Below are positions 14,158 to 27,076 of a DNA stretch of 64,000 bases, piece after piece. Origin of the DNA: Endocalyx cinctus. Taxonomy: Eukaryota; Ascomycota; Sordariomycetes; Amphisphaeriales; Apiosporaceae. Location: contig BCKC01000001.1 of the NCBI GenBank assembly GCA_001600455.1, forward strand, positions 3,374,441 through 3,438,440, read 5' to 3'. How positions within the stretch are numbered: the stretch's first letter is position 1; every line of letters begins with the position of its first letter. Position numbers and translations under genes: made by a program. The notes under the pieces were generated by a model. That model worked only from the letters and a program-made list of their open reading frames with translations, had not been told where the DNA came from and made no database searches.

Positions 14158-15462
14158 CAAAGGTTACCCGTGGTTGCAATAAGGCCGTCTGTCGAGGAAA
14201 CCCCTGCTCGTGGAAATGACAGAGGTGGAATTACTACCGATGTGTACCGCCCTTCCTGACGGAGAAATGTCCAGGAAGTATCCGAAAGAGAAACACGGCA
14301 GGGTCTGCGCGGGCTGAACTGCATAGGAGGGCGATCAGAAACGTTGACGAATATGGGGTATAGCTAAGAACGGTGCTTGGACAGATACGGTAGGGTTATT
14401 ATACCGTCACAGTTTTAACGAATCTTTTTTTTCACTTGAGAAAACCCGCAAAATTGATGGGTCCGATCTGATAATAGATATAGGGTGGTGTACATGTCCC
14501 TTAACACGGTAAGTATACATAGTACTAAGCCACACACACACATACACACACACACACCCTTCAGTCATGGATGATATAGCATAACGAACAGTTTCTATAT
14601 CAGGTGGGCCTTTACCAGTTGGTTCTCGGCTGAATGGCTAATGCCGTGTCATGGCGGATTACCAGAGAACTAACGAATAAATCCTTGCGGCCCCCAACCG
14701 GATATGTTAATAGAGAAACAGGAAGTTTCCGGATTGAGACGTAAGAGATAATAAAAGGTAACAATGTACGCTATAGAGTGGGAAAAAAAAACAAGCGCGT
14801 CACCAAGGTTATTACCAGTAAAACAAAATTGAGTGGGTATAAATGAGAGTACTGTCAAACCCATGATAATGGGAACAGAAGTAAAATAAAGCTAGGAATA
14901 AACGACCTTGACCGAGTTCTTCTCGCTAGTCTAGTGCTTCAGAATCTCGCGAGATACACCGTTATGGACCTAGGCATATCTCTCAACAGTAGGAAGAGGG
15001 GGGTACAAGAGGTAAGAAAGAGCTGCCATCTCGGCTAGGATAACTGAAGGGCTGCTCTATTGGCTCTTCGTTACATTAGCTCAGCGTAAACTTCACGGAT
15101 GAACGCATGACCGTTGTCCCTACTGTTTAGAAATTAGAGCCAATAGGAATGGCAACGTCTCTAAATGGGTGTGGCGGTTTAGGTATGCGGGGGGGGATAT
15201 CCAGTACCAAAAGAAAAAGAAAAGGGAGAGAAAAAAAAAAGAAAGGAACCGTTGTAGTTGGAGGATCACGAAGCAGACCAGCGAATAATGTGGGTCATTG
15301 CATGGAGCAAGGGGTTTCCCACTCTTGACGCTTGACCCATATAAAAAAGAAATGACAGGGATAAGATGATATAGGGAAGATCACAAAGATTTTCCTGCCG
15401 AAAAAAGACATGACGCCAAGAATTATCCTGTAAGGAAAGAAGAAGAAAAAAGAGAGAGAGAC

Positions 15463-15491
<29 letters not shown>
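15463..15491. repeat. A29 homopolymer
   Basis: Uninterrupted run of 29 A after a short GA repeat. It produces poly-Phe artefact frames on the other strand, so those should not be called genes. Confidence 0.9.
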
Positions 15492-15493
<2 letters not shown>

Positions 15494-17214
15494 TACAAGT
15501 ACATTGTACCATGCATTAACCCCACTAGGCACTGCGTGAACATAAAAGGTATACCCATGGATATATACGTAAGCGGTATTCCGCACTGTCTCCAAGCTGT
15601 TACTTAGCATTGAGGGGCTCGTCTAGCGAACGCTACGGGAGATGAATTCATGCCGCGTAGCTTGAAAGTAAGTGGTTGACGGAGGGAAGGACAAAAATAA
15701 AATAAGACGCGTCAAGTTCCTGGTGATGAAAATTCGCGGCAAAGTTGATAAGCAAATACGAAAGCATGTCATGCGCTTTGACTTTTTATTTCATGTTTAA
15801 GCCTATTTTTTTATGTTAAGCCCAAAATCAGTTGCTCGAGGCGCTGGACGTATACCTCTTTTTTCGATTACCGCGTGTATGGTGAGTATGGTATATACTA
15901 GGTTGGTACTATGTATAGAGAAATTTTCAAAGGCTGAAGACTTTCTAGGAATCATGGCCGAACGAGCCGTAGCCTGATATGATGTGATGTGCTACCCACC
16001 AAAGTTAGTGGGGCGTGGTGCAACAGTAAAGAAATACGCATACAGTCCGAAAAATAGTCATCGTAGATTACACATACACACGCAGAGACATAAATTAGTG
16101 TACTTAAACGGATATTTCTAGTAAGAGCCGCAAAAGGGGGCCGGAGCATATGTGTATATGTATGGCGTAGTTACAGAGGTGAGGCTTCACAGTGAGACTT
16201 ACCAGTGGCATGATTGACCGAGAGGATTTGAGAAGTAATCTCGTTGCCAAGAACCAGTCCTCGGTGCCTGTCTGTCTCCTTTCTTTTTCATTTTATTTCT
16301 TTCTTTCCTTTTTTTTTCTTCGAAAATCTCTCTTTACGGATTCATCTTATTCTTGCCCTCATCTCCTATACCTCATCTCCTTTAGTGTAAGTACGTGTCG
16401 TAGGACATTTCGAATTGTTTATGAAACAGAGCCTCATCATCTCTACGCGTGGTCAAGGCCACTTAGTAGACGAACACGTTGTTTTCCAAACCAGTTAGTC
16501 ATTCGTTAGTCCGCATCGTAGCTAAATTACTACATAGAAAAGCGTATGCGTATGTAAATGTAAAAGGTAAGGAGTTTTTCGCAGAAGGTGGAGTCTACTG
16601 TTTCATCAAAGGCGAATGGCAGCGGCTAGGGCCGGGGTCGGTAAAAGGTCCTTCACCCTAAAAAGCTCGGCACCTCCGTCGCATTGGTATTCATATGAGA
16701 ACAACTTCATAGAAGCCTCTAATACGATACTATACATCTGTAGAATTCGTATTAAATGTTAGGATTGGCAGAGGAAGAAGAAAGAAAGAAAGAAAGAAAA
16801 AAGTTACTATAGTGGGGATGTCTGAGCGTTTCTTCTGGAAAATGAAATACCTAGTACATATAGGTTGTCTCATATATCATCATGATGAAAGGTGAAGAAG
16901 TACTTCGTAATGGGATAGATAGGGCTGCGGCGTGGCACACCGGTAGTTAACCGACAGATATATGAGACTAATCTAAGAAATTTATTTAGAAAAGAGCGGG
17001 CAGGGTGGCTTTACACTAGAAACGTTGCAACCGCTATATCTACCAGAATAGCTACCGTCATTTCAACAAGGCTGTAAAACTTGTTCTTTTTCTTTCATAC
17101 GTGTAAACAATCCACCCTCAAGGCTGATCCAAAAACTATAATACTCTATACTGATTAGGAGAACAAGGTAAGATTTATATAGAGAGAGAGATTATAGTGT
17201 AAACTCAACCACAC

Positions 17215-17244
17215 AAAAAAAAAAAAGGGGGGGGGGGGGGGGGG
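17215..17244. repeat. compound A12-G18 homopolymer
   Basis: Twelve A followed directly by eighteen G. An uninterrupted G18 can in principle fold as a G-quadruplex on the plus strand. No gene is near. Confidence 0.9.
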
Positions 17245-17700
17245 AGAACAGGGAGAATATATCACTCAGTGGACTTAAGGATAGAAGGTGGTACTTTTTT
17301 CTTCTAGAATATCCAATTAAAAGTATAAAATAAAAATCTGTCAAAACTCTTGAGAGGTGATTTCTTTTGTGGTTCTCATATGGAGTAGATCGACAAGAAT
17401 GGAGTGTGTACCTGCATGTCGGCGTATCGGCTTCTATCTCCGGAATGTGCAGATGCAGCTTCTAGTGTAGGTTATATCGGTAATAGTGGATCTTTTTTAT
17501 CTGTGCACCGTGATTAATATCCCTACTGTGTACAAGTATATAGATAACAACCATGTCAATAAGTAAATACTATGTAATAATGATCGGTATATAAGTATCA
17601 AGTGTAGTAAGTGCCTTTTTCCCTCCCCCTTTCTTAAACTGTTACATATATAAATATCGGTAAAATGAAAATAAATAAATACAAAATAATAACAATAATA

Positions 17701-20400
17701 AAAAATTACTTACTATCCCGCATATATATTTTCTCTCCTGTTATGTATACTTTAAGTAGCATTATTCTTTTTATACTGTATGTAGCATAACGTTTGTAGG
17801 GGATTGAAATTCCGTAGTGATGTACTAAGTCCTACTACACAGTAGGCCTGTAGGCCTAGTACTAAGTAGTGCACTAACGGGTACATAGTTAGTTAAAAAT
17901 GCGAAACCTGAGACAGCTAGTTTTTCGGGGAAGCGTGCCAGACAGTCCTGACTAACGATTTAGTAGCGTACATATACGTAGATAGTTAGTCTCGTTAAAA
18001 GAAATTGCGAGAATTAATTCCACGAGCACGTACGGAGTACACTATGTCATTTCATATGCATGCTGTCTATTGTATGAAGTAATTCGTTCTACTTTCTTGA
18101 ATCTGGAACTTTATCGCCGTAGGTTCTTTTGGAGTGGTAAGGTAGGTAGCCGAAATCATCCGCGTTTTTTGTTTTCTCTCCTTATCTATTTGAGCTTCTA
18201 CTACTGGATACTACTACTATACTAGGTAGGTAGGCATATTGACAGATAGATACTACACAAATAAGCGCCGGCGTCTAAGGTGTCGGAGCCTCTCTCAGTT
18301 GCGCCACAGTTATTGGAAACCTCAACGTTCGAGAACTAATAGTATACCTAGATCTTTACTAGCAAGGTACTAGATAGAACACACAGACATATTTCGTAAT
18401 GTCATGCCGTTCGTTGTCCCTTAACTCCTAAAATAGTATCAACGTCTTCGTTGTCAAATGTACCAGATCCATAATGGAAATGGTGAGTTATTAGTTCTAT
18501 TATGATACGACTTTTTCAGTTACGAGAGTCTAATTAGTATTAGAGCATCACGGAACGGGAGGTCTAAGTGTACCAATTCTATAAAGGGGAGAGAGAGAGG
18601 GGGGGAGAAGGAGAAAGAAAAAGAGGAAAAAAAAAAAAGAACGGGGCATTTTAAATTCGCAATGGATCTGATACCGGTACAATGGATGGCTTCCCCGTCG
18701 CGAATCCTTGATCGTCCCACGGATTAGTTGCACGTACACGTACAAGGAGGTAAATACCTAGGTAAATACTTACACATACTGATGTACCTTTAAACCTAGC
18801 ATAGCTTGTACTGCAATCAAAAGAGCCGCCGAATCTAATTCTCTCCCATCGTATCATGATAGAATCCTCATCACGTACAATAAAATGAAATACAGTACAC
18901 TGCCTAGTACTCCGTACAGAGTAGACATTATAAACCCGAGCAGTCCGGGATGATGAGTCGAAATGCCAAGGAAATGCCCAGCATGCAAGTCGCACATCTT
19001 CCTCTCCATACTAAGACTGTAGAGAGAGTCGCCGAGGATCTGACGATTGAAGTTTGACATTCGTCTGTTCAACACCAAATTAGGGAACTCGATGCCCGTG
19101 AAACTTCGCTGAGCGTAAGCATTTTTCCTCCTCTTACCTTAGCTGACAATTTACGCGACTATTCTGTATTATTTCCTTCTGTTAATAACAGGTATTTACG
19201 GAATATTTTACTTACTTTTCTTCACTTTCCTCAATTGGAATATTCAACGTATTTCACTTACTGTACAATTCTTACGTATTTATTAGTGGTAGTCAAGTAT
19301 ACCCTATTGAATGTAATACCCCCATCGGATACCTCTTTCAAGTACGAAGTATCCGTACTACTATGCAAGTACCTTAGCTGCTTAGGTGGTGGATTTGGCA
19401 ACTATTAACACCTATGGATCCCATGGATACTACTAACCTCAGTATCGATAAGAGCTCCAAAAGAGTTCCAGTTAGGTACTCCGTACTCTGTATACATACT
19501 ATCCATACTACCACCTAGGTACATACACTAGGAAAATACCAGTTCCGATAGGGAACACTACATAGTACGTTTATATGACTAAGGAAGTTTGAAACGTTTC
19601 ACCCATAATATAAGCTTTTCCCAGTGGGAAGTTGGATTCTAACTTATCACCCTTCAATTATAAGTTATTACGTGTAAGTCATTACGTGTACCGTTGTGAA
19701 CGGATTCCATTACCTATGCACAACTGTCTACCTGTCTACCTGTCTGCCTGTCCTGCCTGTCTATCTGTATTGTAGGCAATACGAGTACGTAGGTATTATA
19801 TGCATAAAGTACACTACTCCCGTACTACTTGTTATACTACTAGGTAGGTTACTGTATAATATGCTGCTTTGAAATCTCAAATGGCCACGCAATCTTATCG
19901 GCTTGTACATAGTATTTTCATCGCCAAGCATACGTCGATCCACGATTTCACCGAGTTCTCTTCTCCTGTCATGAATTTTCCAGGCCAACTCAGTTACACC
20001 GCGACAGCCACCTCGTCTTCCTTTTCTTCCACCCTATACCCTATATGTATACCCTATACCATACCCTCCCTACCTGCCTACTATTTATTATTTCTAAGAC
20101 TAGCGTAAGGGGGTATATTGCTCTCTTGGTCTATTTACTGACGACTTTTGACTCCAACACAGTGTATCCCATAACCTGTTTATGGGTCTCGAAATTATGG
20201 ATACTGAGATGCAGGAATCCGTCAGCGCGGATTTCACTCAAAAAAAAGATTGACTGAGATGAGCCTTGAGGGAACTAACCTGTCGCCAAGATTGATTTCG
20301 TCCCAAGTTTCAACACCTGCATTTATTTTTAATTCACTCAGTACGCTAAAATGTCAAGGAAATAAACAAGTGTAACAACTTTTGATGTTTGATTATATTC
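17701..20400. other. AT-rich gene-free block rich in short palindromic words
   Basis: No gene is seen. The block repeatedly uses words such as TACTCCGTAC or its reverse complement (18030-18040, 18908-18917, 19477-19486) and ACCTAGGT (18756-18763, 19514-19521), plus TAGGTAGG runs near 18224-18235. A degenerate CTGTCTAC-type tandem tract lies at about 19724-19766. The words are scattered rather than in one ordered array. Confidence 0.5.
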
Positions 20401-23400
20401 AATTTACCGAAATAATGCTGTTCTAGTCGCTAGCTTCTTGTCGCTCTTTGACGTCGGTTCTCCCAAAGAAAAAAAATATTACAGCTCATCATTGAATTGA
20501 AATCAACACCACCAATAAGGGGGAGGAGAAAAGAGAAACCTGAATAATCTGCCACACCCGTAAGCCACTGGAGGCGTGTTGGCTGACCTACGCGTCGCCG
20601 CCCTTGCAATTTGTCGCAGAAAATGCAGCCAACCAAGCAGGGGTACTTTGTTCAGGATCTGACTGATCGGGTTTTTTTTTTTTTTTTTTGGTTTATCCTT
20701 GTCTAACCAGCAAACATGGGTATTCCTATGAGCACTGCATTCGCATTTTCCCCCAACAAGCATATCATGCGAGAAATCGTCGTTTCCCGTGCCCACTCAA
20801 CGGTCGAGAACAGGATAATCACAAGCCACAATGCTACCATTCTCAGCCTAGGAGATCGTCATGCTCTCAACGGGTCGGACACTTGAGCTCTAGGTTCAAA
20901 TGTTATCGTTTCTTCTCCGCATGACAAACTTTTGTAGTTGATATTATAAAACTACTAAGATCGATTTAGTCAACGGTAGTGACCGCACAACCGTATTTCC
21001 GCCACTAAGCCTGTGTGACGACGGTTGAAAGCAAAGACGTCCAGAGGGCGAACCGACTTTCGAGTCAATTTCACTTAACGTGAAGCAAAGATCGGGGGCT
21101 ATGCTGCCAATATCTCGTTACGCTACATCTTTTAGTCGTGTCCAGACCTCCAACACGTTCACTACGGAAGGGACAAACCTTGGAAGTCGCTGTCTGACTG
21201 CTCCGCGGCTAAAACCTCCGGCAGTCGTTTTCTACTCTGGCGGCTATGATTCGACATTACCCTTTCGGGCTATTATTCCAAGGCGAAAGAAAGGTTTTCT
21301 CAAAGTGGCCAGGACAGGTCATGATCACTTAGCTGCCAACTAGGGTAACCTATCGTAGATTGACTCAAACGCGACACTTATGCAAACGATTAACTTGTAA
21401 ACAATATCTAGATCATGTTAGTATTACACACCGTTGAACGGTATGCAAATCAGGTCCGCTTCCATTGGGTTATTTAGGAGTCGCCGACCGTACCCCAGCG
21501 GGGGGTTCGGTGAAAGATTAATTGAGGTGGCGGGTTTACATAGAGCCGATATGCGTAGAGATGTTAGTCATTACAGGGCATCTTCAACATCTCTAGTTTT
21601 TGGTATTATATCCTTGATCGCAATTAAAGGCCCTGAAGTTGAAAACCTGTCGTACATTTGACTAGTAGGATATTGTCAGTCTACAGCAAATGACTTGGGC
21701 GTTTGTTAACTAGCCAACCTCAAGCACACTCATACAGATACAGTCGGTATTTGAAGCTGCCGCATGAATTATAAACACACCGGTTGCAAGACATCCGGTA
21801 TGCGGGTATTTACCCTATCGTCGCAACAAAATTACTGCGAGTCGTACTCTGTTTCTCTGAAGACGCAGTACAGGAAGTTAACTCCGTGTTAGCCCCTTTT
21901 CGTAAGCTATCAAAACCGCTACACACCACGATCATTTATCTATCCTCGTAGGACATGACGTTCTAGCATATGTTATTCCCAATCCTAGGTCAAGCTTATC
22001 GCAGGAATTTAATTCCCCCCTAAGCCGGCTTTAGACGCCCGTGAATTACGATGCTAAATTCCAAAAGCACGCAAAGGCTAGAGGATATCAGCGTCCGCAA
22101 ATGCATATGCGTTTTGCGTGCCAGCTACAACGTATGAATCTATAGATGAACATGTAATTGGATAGAAATAACATCTCGGCCTCACCCTCCGTTGTCCAGA
22201 CGGGGAAAAAGAATTGCCGCCGACGCAGTCAAAGCTGCACATTCAAGCTACTCTTTTGCTAGGTTCCTGGTACTTGGGTAAAAAACAAAATGAGAAAAAA
22301 GGCCCTCATCTCGCCACTTAGCTATCGATTCTGTCAAATCCTTGATCAATAAGAAAGTGAGGCAAAAAAAATGTAATGCAAACCCGCTTTGGGAAGTGCC
22401 GGATCGACAACTATCCATAGTCAACCGACGGCTAATACGGCCTTCTCCAGGCAGTAAGAGTAGAATAGAGGGTAAGGTTTACCAAACCATAATCCAAGTA
22501 TCAGCACGGTGACAAGTGGTGATCAATCCTTCAATTATGACCTTTTTTTTCTTATTGTTATACCATACCCGAGTTATCAGGTTTTGAGAAGGCGCAGTCC
22601 AGCGCCTGCGCAACAAAAGCACGTAAACGACCTCAGATGCGAGAAGATCTGCACTCTTCTCCTCATCGTGCGTGGAAGAGTCAGAAAGTTAGGTTTAACT
22701 GGGGAGGAATAACGTAGAAGAGAAAGTATGGCGTCTTCCCACTAGGCCAGATCAATATCTGACAAAATTAATTATAGCTTAATCTCAACTTCGATACCAT
22801 AAGCGCTGATATGAATTAGGCAAATAACCAGAGGATCTTCCTTGACTCATGTATCTTAAATATTTTACTATTCGAGAATCTCTATGCAACGGTGATTACA
22901 GGTTTGTCTTCATCTTATTACAAGACAATATATCGCTTCGACGAGGTCCGCTGGCGCGTAAGAGGCCTCGCATCACGGGGGCCAACAATAATCTTACTCT
23001 GCTCCCAAATTCCGATCTTCGGTGTACAGTTTCAGATAAGACGGTTCCTTCTTTACATTCTAACTAAGGTTTCTTCCGTTTTCGACTCAGGCGGATAAAT
23101 TTTCTTTGTTGTCCGCCTACTTTGCTGACCTTATTGCTGACCTTAGAGCGCCAATTATGCCATTGCAAGATTTTGACGTTTTCCTCCCCCCCCCCTTCTC
23201 GTTTAAGTCTACGACGGTGACAACATAATAACTTTTACGGTTGTAACAGTTGTGCTCTGCCGTTCCTGATAAATTATCACAGAAAATGAACCCCCGATTA
23301 TCTCCAAGAGGCTGTGAGAACTTGGACTCCCCTCTGGGTGACTAATTACGGGAAATCCAGACTTTTGGTTTTTAAACTACCCTGATTAATATCGCCAACC

Positions 23401-25300
23401 GCCTTACATCTATATCAGAAGCATGGTCATCTTAGCGCGCGGGATTGAAAACAGCTCTTTCGAGCCGCTGGTCTTATTACTTTTATTTATTTATTTTTGT
23501 TCCTGGGGTGCATGACAAAATAGATGAAGAGATAATTAGAGAGGGAAGAAAAAGTACATTAAAAACAAAGAAGGGGGGGGATCGACCGCGAGCTAAGAAT
23601 GCGTGTCTATATATCACACAAAAACAAAATCTCCTCGGCTCTTGCTGCCCCGACTATCAGCTCCAACGCGTTTTCATCAAACGATTGGAGACGCGTTCAT
23701 CCATCTCAAACCGGATACGGCGTTCGTCATCTGACCTAGTAGGAACAGGCGGGATTTCGTGGGTTTATGCATAGACCACGTGGTCTTCGATCCCCCCTTT
23801 CGTCTATGTCCTACTGATTAGGTACGCGATTGTTCATCGCGCGTCGGACGCGAAGAGTTAGAGATACTAGATTTTATCATGCTCTCGAGTCACACGAAAC
23901 ATCGTTTTTGCTCCCGTGAAATACTTTCCGAAAGAAAAGATCAGAAGCAGGGGGGGGGGGCGTCACACATTAGCCTCATGACTACGTTCTTGACGTGAAG
24001 ACGAATCGACGACTGGGAAGAATCCTCTTCGGCGCGTCTCCTCCCATCCCATGCTTGGATATCTGTATAGCATTTCATAATAAGCAGTAACCATGGCACG
24101 TCGTGACCCACACCCCTATATCGTTATTGCTGCCAACTTTGCCTTGCATTTACTTTCTAAAATATATTATATATGTGTATGCGCCCCTTTTTTCTCGGTT
24201 CCAACCCTTGGGAAGCGAGGAGCGGAAAGGACGTGAAGCTTTTGTGCCGGGCATCATATAAAGTGGCTGCAGAAACGGGATCTATATTGCCAATGCCCCC
24301 GCCGCCTATTAGATTCGAGGCCGGCGTTGATTAAGGTACATTGCTTCCAGCCTGTAGCCGAGCATTAGGAAGCTTCAATTATTACTTGCTAGGGACGTCA
24401 CGCGACGAGGATGTATTATTGATCACGCAGAACAAAATATCCTTAGTGTATTCCGTATTATGATATTGCGGAGCCGAAAGGGCCTGAGCTCAACTCCAGC
24501 TTACCCCCTATAGCGTAGAGTTTATAATAAAGCCAACAGTTTTATAGCCGAGTCTAATGAAGCCATTGCCTGTTTGATAACCTCGTCTTGATGCCAGCTA
24601 AACCACCCCTCCGTGCTTACATTCTATCCCAAACGCTTTTCGGAGGCTGGAATGGTTTAGACCTAGTCATCCGGACAGTTCTGCCACGTATTACGGAAGC
24701 TCAGGGGCACCTTCCATTTTCACACGTTCCTAAGCATCAACGTTCCTGTCTATCTGCATGGCGAGCCGGGGGATCAAGGGCAACGTGACGTAACGTAACA
24801 TGAGTGAACACGCGCGGAGCCCCCGAAGACACCGTGATGATAACCTCTTAAGATTACGGGAGGTAATAATGAATACAGGCTTAAGATCATCTGATTACTT
24901 CTGAGCTACGACCTAATCGTAGGACCAGCGTGGAGAGGAGCGAGAGAGGAGGTGGTGGTCGATCGCGACTCCCTAGATAAAAATTTGAGTAACCTTATTC
25001 CTCCAAGATTAGGATATTGGAGCCAGCCTTTAAGGATACTGGATTTGAGGTCAAACTTGCTCGATAAAGATAGCGCCAGAGTGAATGATCACCGAAGCAA
25101 AGTTTGCTGTTGACGGGTGCGCATTTTTCCTCGCTCTGCCACCTGACCTCACACTCCTATTAATTCCTGACCGTGGTAGTCGGGTAGAAGGGGTTCGACC
25201 ATGAATATTTCTTTGTCATTCTATAGTCTGAGCATAAGAGGCGAATCCTCAATTCCAAAACAAGTATCGTAGAAAAAAAAGAGAGAGATCAGCACTGATA
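20401..25300. other. Gene-free block of more balanced base composition
   Basis: This stretch looks less AT-biased and has fewer homopolymers than its flanks, with frequent CG dinucleotides. Open frames are all under about 110 codons, on both strands, and none shows a motif I recognise. It may be an old decayed element, a non-coding transcript or plain intergenic DNA. I found no terminal repeats. Confidence 0.4.
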
Positions 25301-26026
25301 GCGAGAAAGCGTAGTGAGAATGGGCTTGAGTGAGTAGTAACATGAATTCTAATGAATAGCACAAATGCATCGTACATATTGGCGACTATATTCTCTTATA
25401 TAGCGAAGCTTTTATCCTTGAATGTAAGCGATTTATCTTATTCAATTTTCATATCATGTGGCGGTTCCTAAGTTCTATATGAAGACATCGAGAACCAAAT
25501 ATGTAGTAATGCTGCCCTAGATAGTAGTACAAGGGCACGAATATATTCGTATTTTAAATCGCGTTGTACTGCATGGATCGATTAATGAGATGATAATTAT
25601 ATAGGTACCATTGATTATATACACTGCTTGAGTATATAACGATAATTGTTATCGAAGCTGGCTGTAATCTAGATGATAAGTTTCACGACCAAAAACCGTA
25701 CTCTATCTCCGCTTCGGCAAGTATGCGCCTTTAAGTGATTAGGTGTCTTCGATTATACAGGGGTTTATTATTAAACTTCCCTTCTAACATAAATAGTGAG
25801 CCATGCGATGAAGACCTGTCCGCATAGCCTGTAAAAACATAGAGGAGACTGATTTAGCCCGACGCTTTCAATATTGAATCGCTAGGTAGAATCTATACTC
25901 CAGCTCGAGCTAGGGAAGAAAAAAAAAGACACAATTCCTTCTGTCGCGCCATTATAGCTTGATAAGATATCGTATATTTTCAAGTATGGTTTCATCGGGA
26001 AGGTATCTCCTACGACGGGGTGAACC
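25301..26026. other. Intergenic sequence downstream of PGA2
   Basis: AT-rich with no gene seen. The right end should contain the 3' UTR of the minus-strand PGA2 gene. Confidence 0.5.
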
Positions 26027-26524
26027 CTATCCCACCAGGTATTGTTCAATATCCTTATCCTCTTCGTCCTCCTGCAGTTGCTGCAACCTCTTCTCCTCCG
26101 TCTCCAAGATCTTCTTTACCATTTTCCTCTGTCGTTTCCTAGCCTTCTTTCCCCAATCGGACGCGGTCGTCTCGGCCTGGGCCTCCCCGTCTTCCTCGTC
26201 GGTATCGTCCGGTACGTCGATCTTCTGACCGCGCAGCTGGTTCGGCGATATCGCCGACTGTTGCTGCTCCTGCTCGTGTCGCCGCTCTTCCTCCTCCTTC
26301 TCCTGCTTCTCCATCTGCTTCTGCTGGTGCCGGGCGCCCATCTTGAGGATGTGCGGCCGCAGCAGCAGGTAGAAGCAGACGATGACGACGAGTCGCAGCC
26401 ATTGCTTGGGGGACATCGAGGTCACCGAATTGCTGAAGTTGGTCGTGAATCGGTCCTTTATCAGCATGAGCAGCTGCGCGATCGAGTCGAACAGGTGCTC
26501 GACGAGCCCTTGAAGTTCCGACAT
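26027..26524 (-). CDS. pga2: PGA2-family ER membrane protein
   Basis: One intronless frame of 165 residues with a true ATG at 26524. One hydrophobic segment (about residues 42-60, LRLVVIVCFYLLL) is followed by RPHILKMGAR and a long charged, probably coiled-coil region (QQKQMEKQEKEEEERR). The tail is basic then acidic (KKARKRQRKMVKKILETEEK), ending DIEQYLVG. This order and length fit the fungal PGA2 family. In yeast, Pga2 is an essential ER/nuclear-envelope membrane protein whose loss affects maturation of Gas1 and alkaline phosphatase. The role here is inferred from the family. The start lies 552 bases from the divergent MHF1 start. The antisense frames over this gene are shadows. Confidence 0.88.
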   Translation of the reverse strand: MSELQGLVEHLFDSIAQLLMLIKDRFTTNFSNSVTSMSPKQWLRLVVIVCFYLLLRPHILKMGARHQQKQMEKQEKEEEERRHEQEQQQSAISPNQLRGQKIDVPDDTDEEDGEAQAETTASDWGKKARKRQRKMVKKILETEEKRLQQLQEDEEDKDIEQYLVG

Positions 26525-27076
26525 GGCGAAAAGTTTTCTTTTCCTTTCCCTAGCTGATGCGAAATGAGGTGGTGGGGCTTTCTTTTGGGTGAAAAAGAAA
26601 AGAAAAGATGGGATTGAAGTTTAACTTTGTAGAGAAATTTTAATATGATTTGGTGTATTAAAATTGTAAGTTGTAAGATTAAAATATGAGGTTTATAGAA
26701 TAATAAAGATCTATAAGGAGTGAATGAAAGAAATAGGAGGGAATAATAGGGAAAGTTAGCATTGACCGCGTTGAGGTTATTCTTGAAACTTTTCGCGTTA
26801 TTTAGTCCCCTAGTGTTAAGCTTCACTAAGTAAACCCCTAACCCAAACTGATAGAGGCCCATAGCTTTATCGATAAGATCTTTATTTTATTATTATCACG
26901 GAGTATTATTGGAGACTTTACTTGTACGGGATACCTGCCAGCCAGCGCCAGCCTACCTATAAGCTGCTAAACTGATTAGGTACTGTACAACTCTTTCATA
27001 CTTAACGCGTTTTAATAATAATTACTTTACAACAAGCCAAACAGAAGTTGATCACGACGATCTATTCTAGTCCTTC
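26525..27076. promoter_or_regulatory. Bidirectional intergenic region between PGA2 (-) and MHF1 (+)
   Basis: The 552 bases between the two start codons must hold both promoters. It is AT-rich. I see no well-defined TATA box, and name no factor site. Confidence 0.5.

Larger units (their letters stand above)
13323..17700. other. Upstream region of the homeobox gene; otherwise no gene seen
   Basis: The first few hundred bases are expected to contain the promoter and 5' UTR of the minus-strand homeobox gene. A short hairpin (AGGCCCA paired with TGGGCCT, 11-base loop) lies at 14133-14157. The rest contains a CA tract (14530-14558), an A29 run (15463-15491) and an A12G18 run (17215-17244). Open frames here are short, and several are translations of homopolymers. 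I recognise no protein. Confidence 0.55.

Noticed and set aside
15266..15610. Minus-strand open frames with poly-Phe
   Set aside because: They are translations of the A29 homopolymer and its flanks.
26042..26557. 171-codon frame antisense to PGA2
   Set aside because: The Leu-rich product is the complement of the Glu/Gln-rich coiled coil of PGA2.
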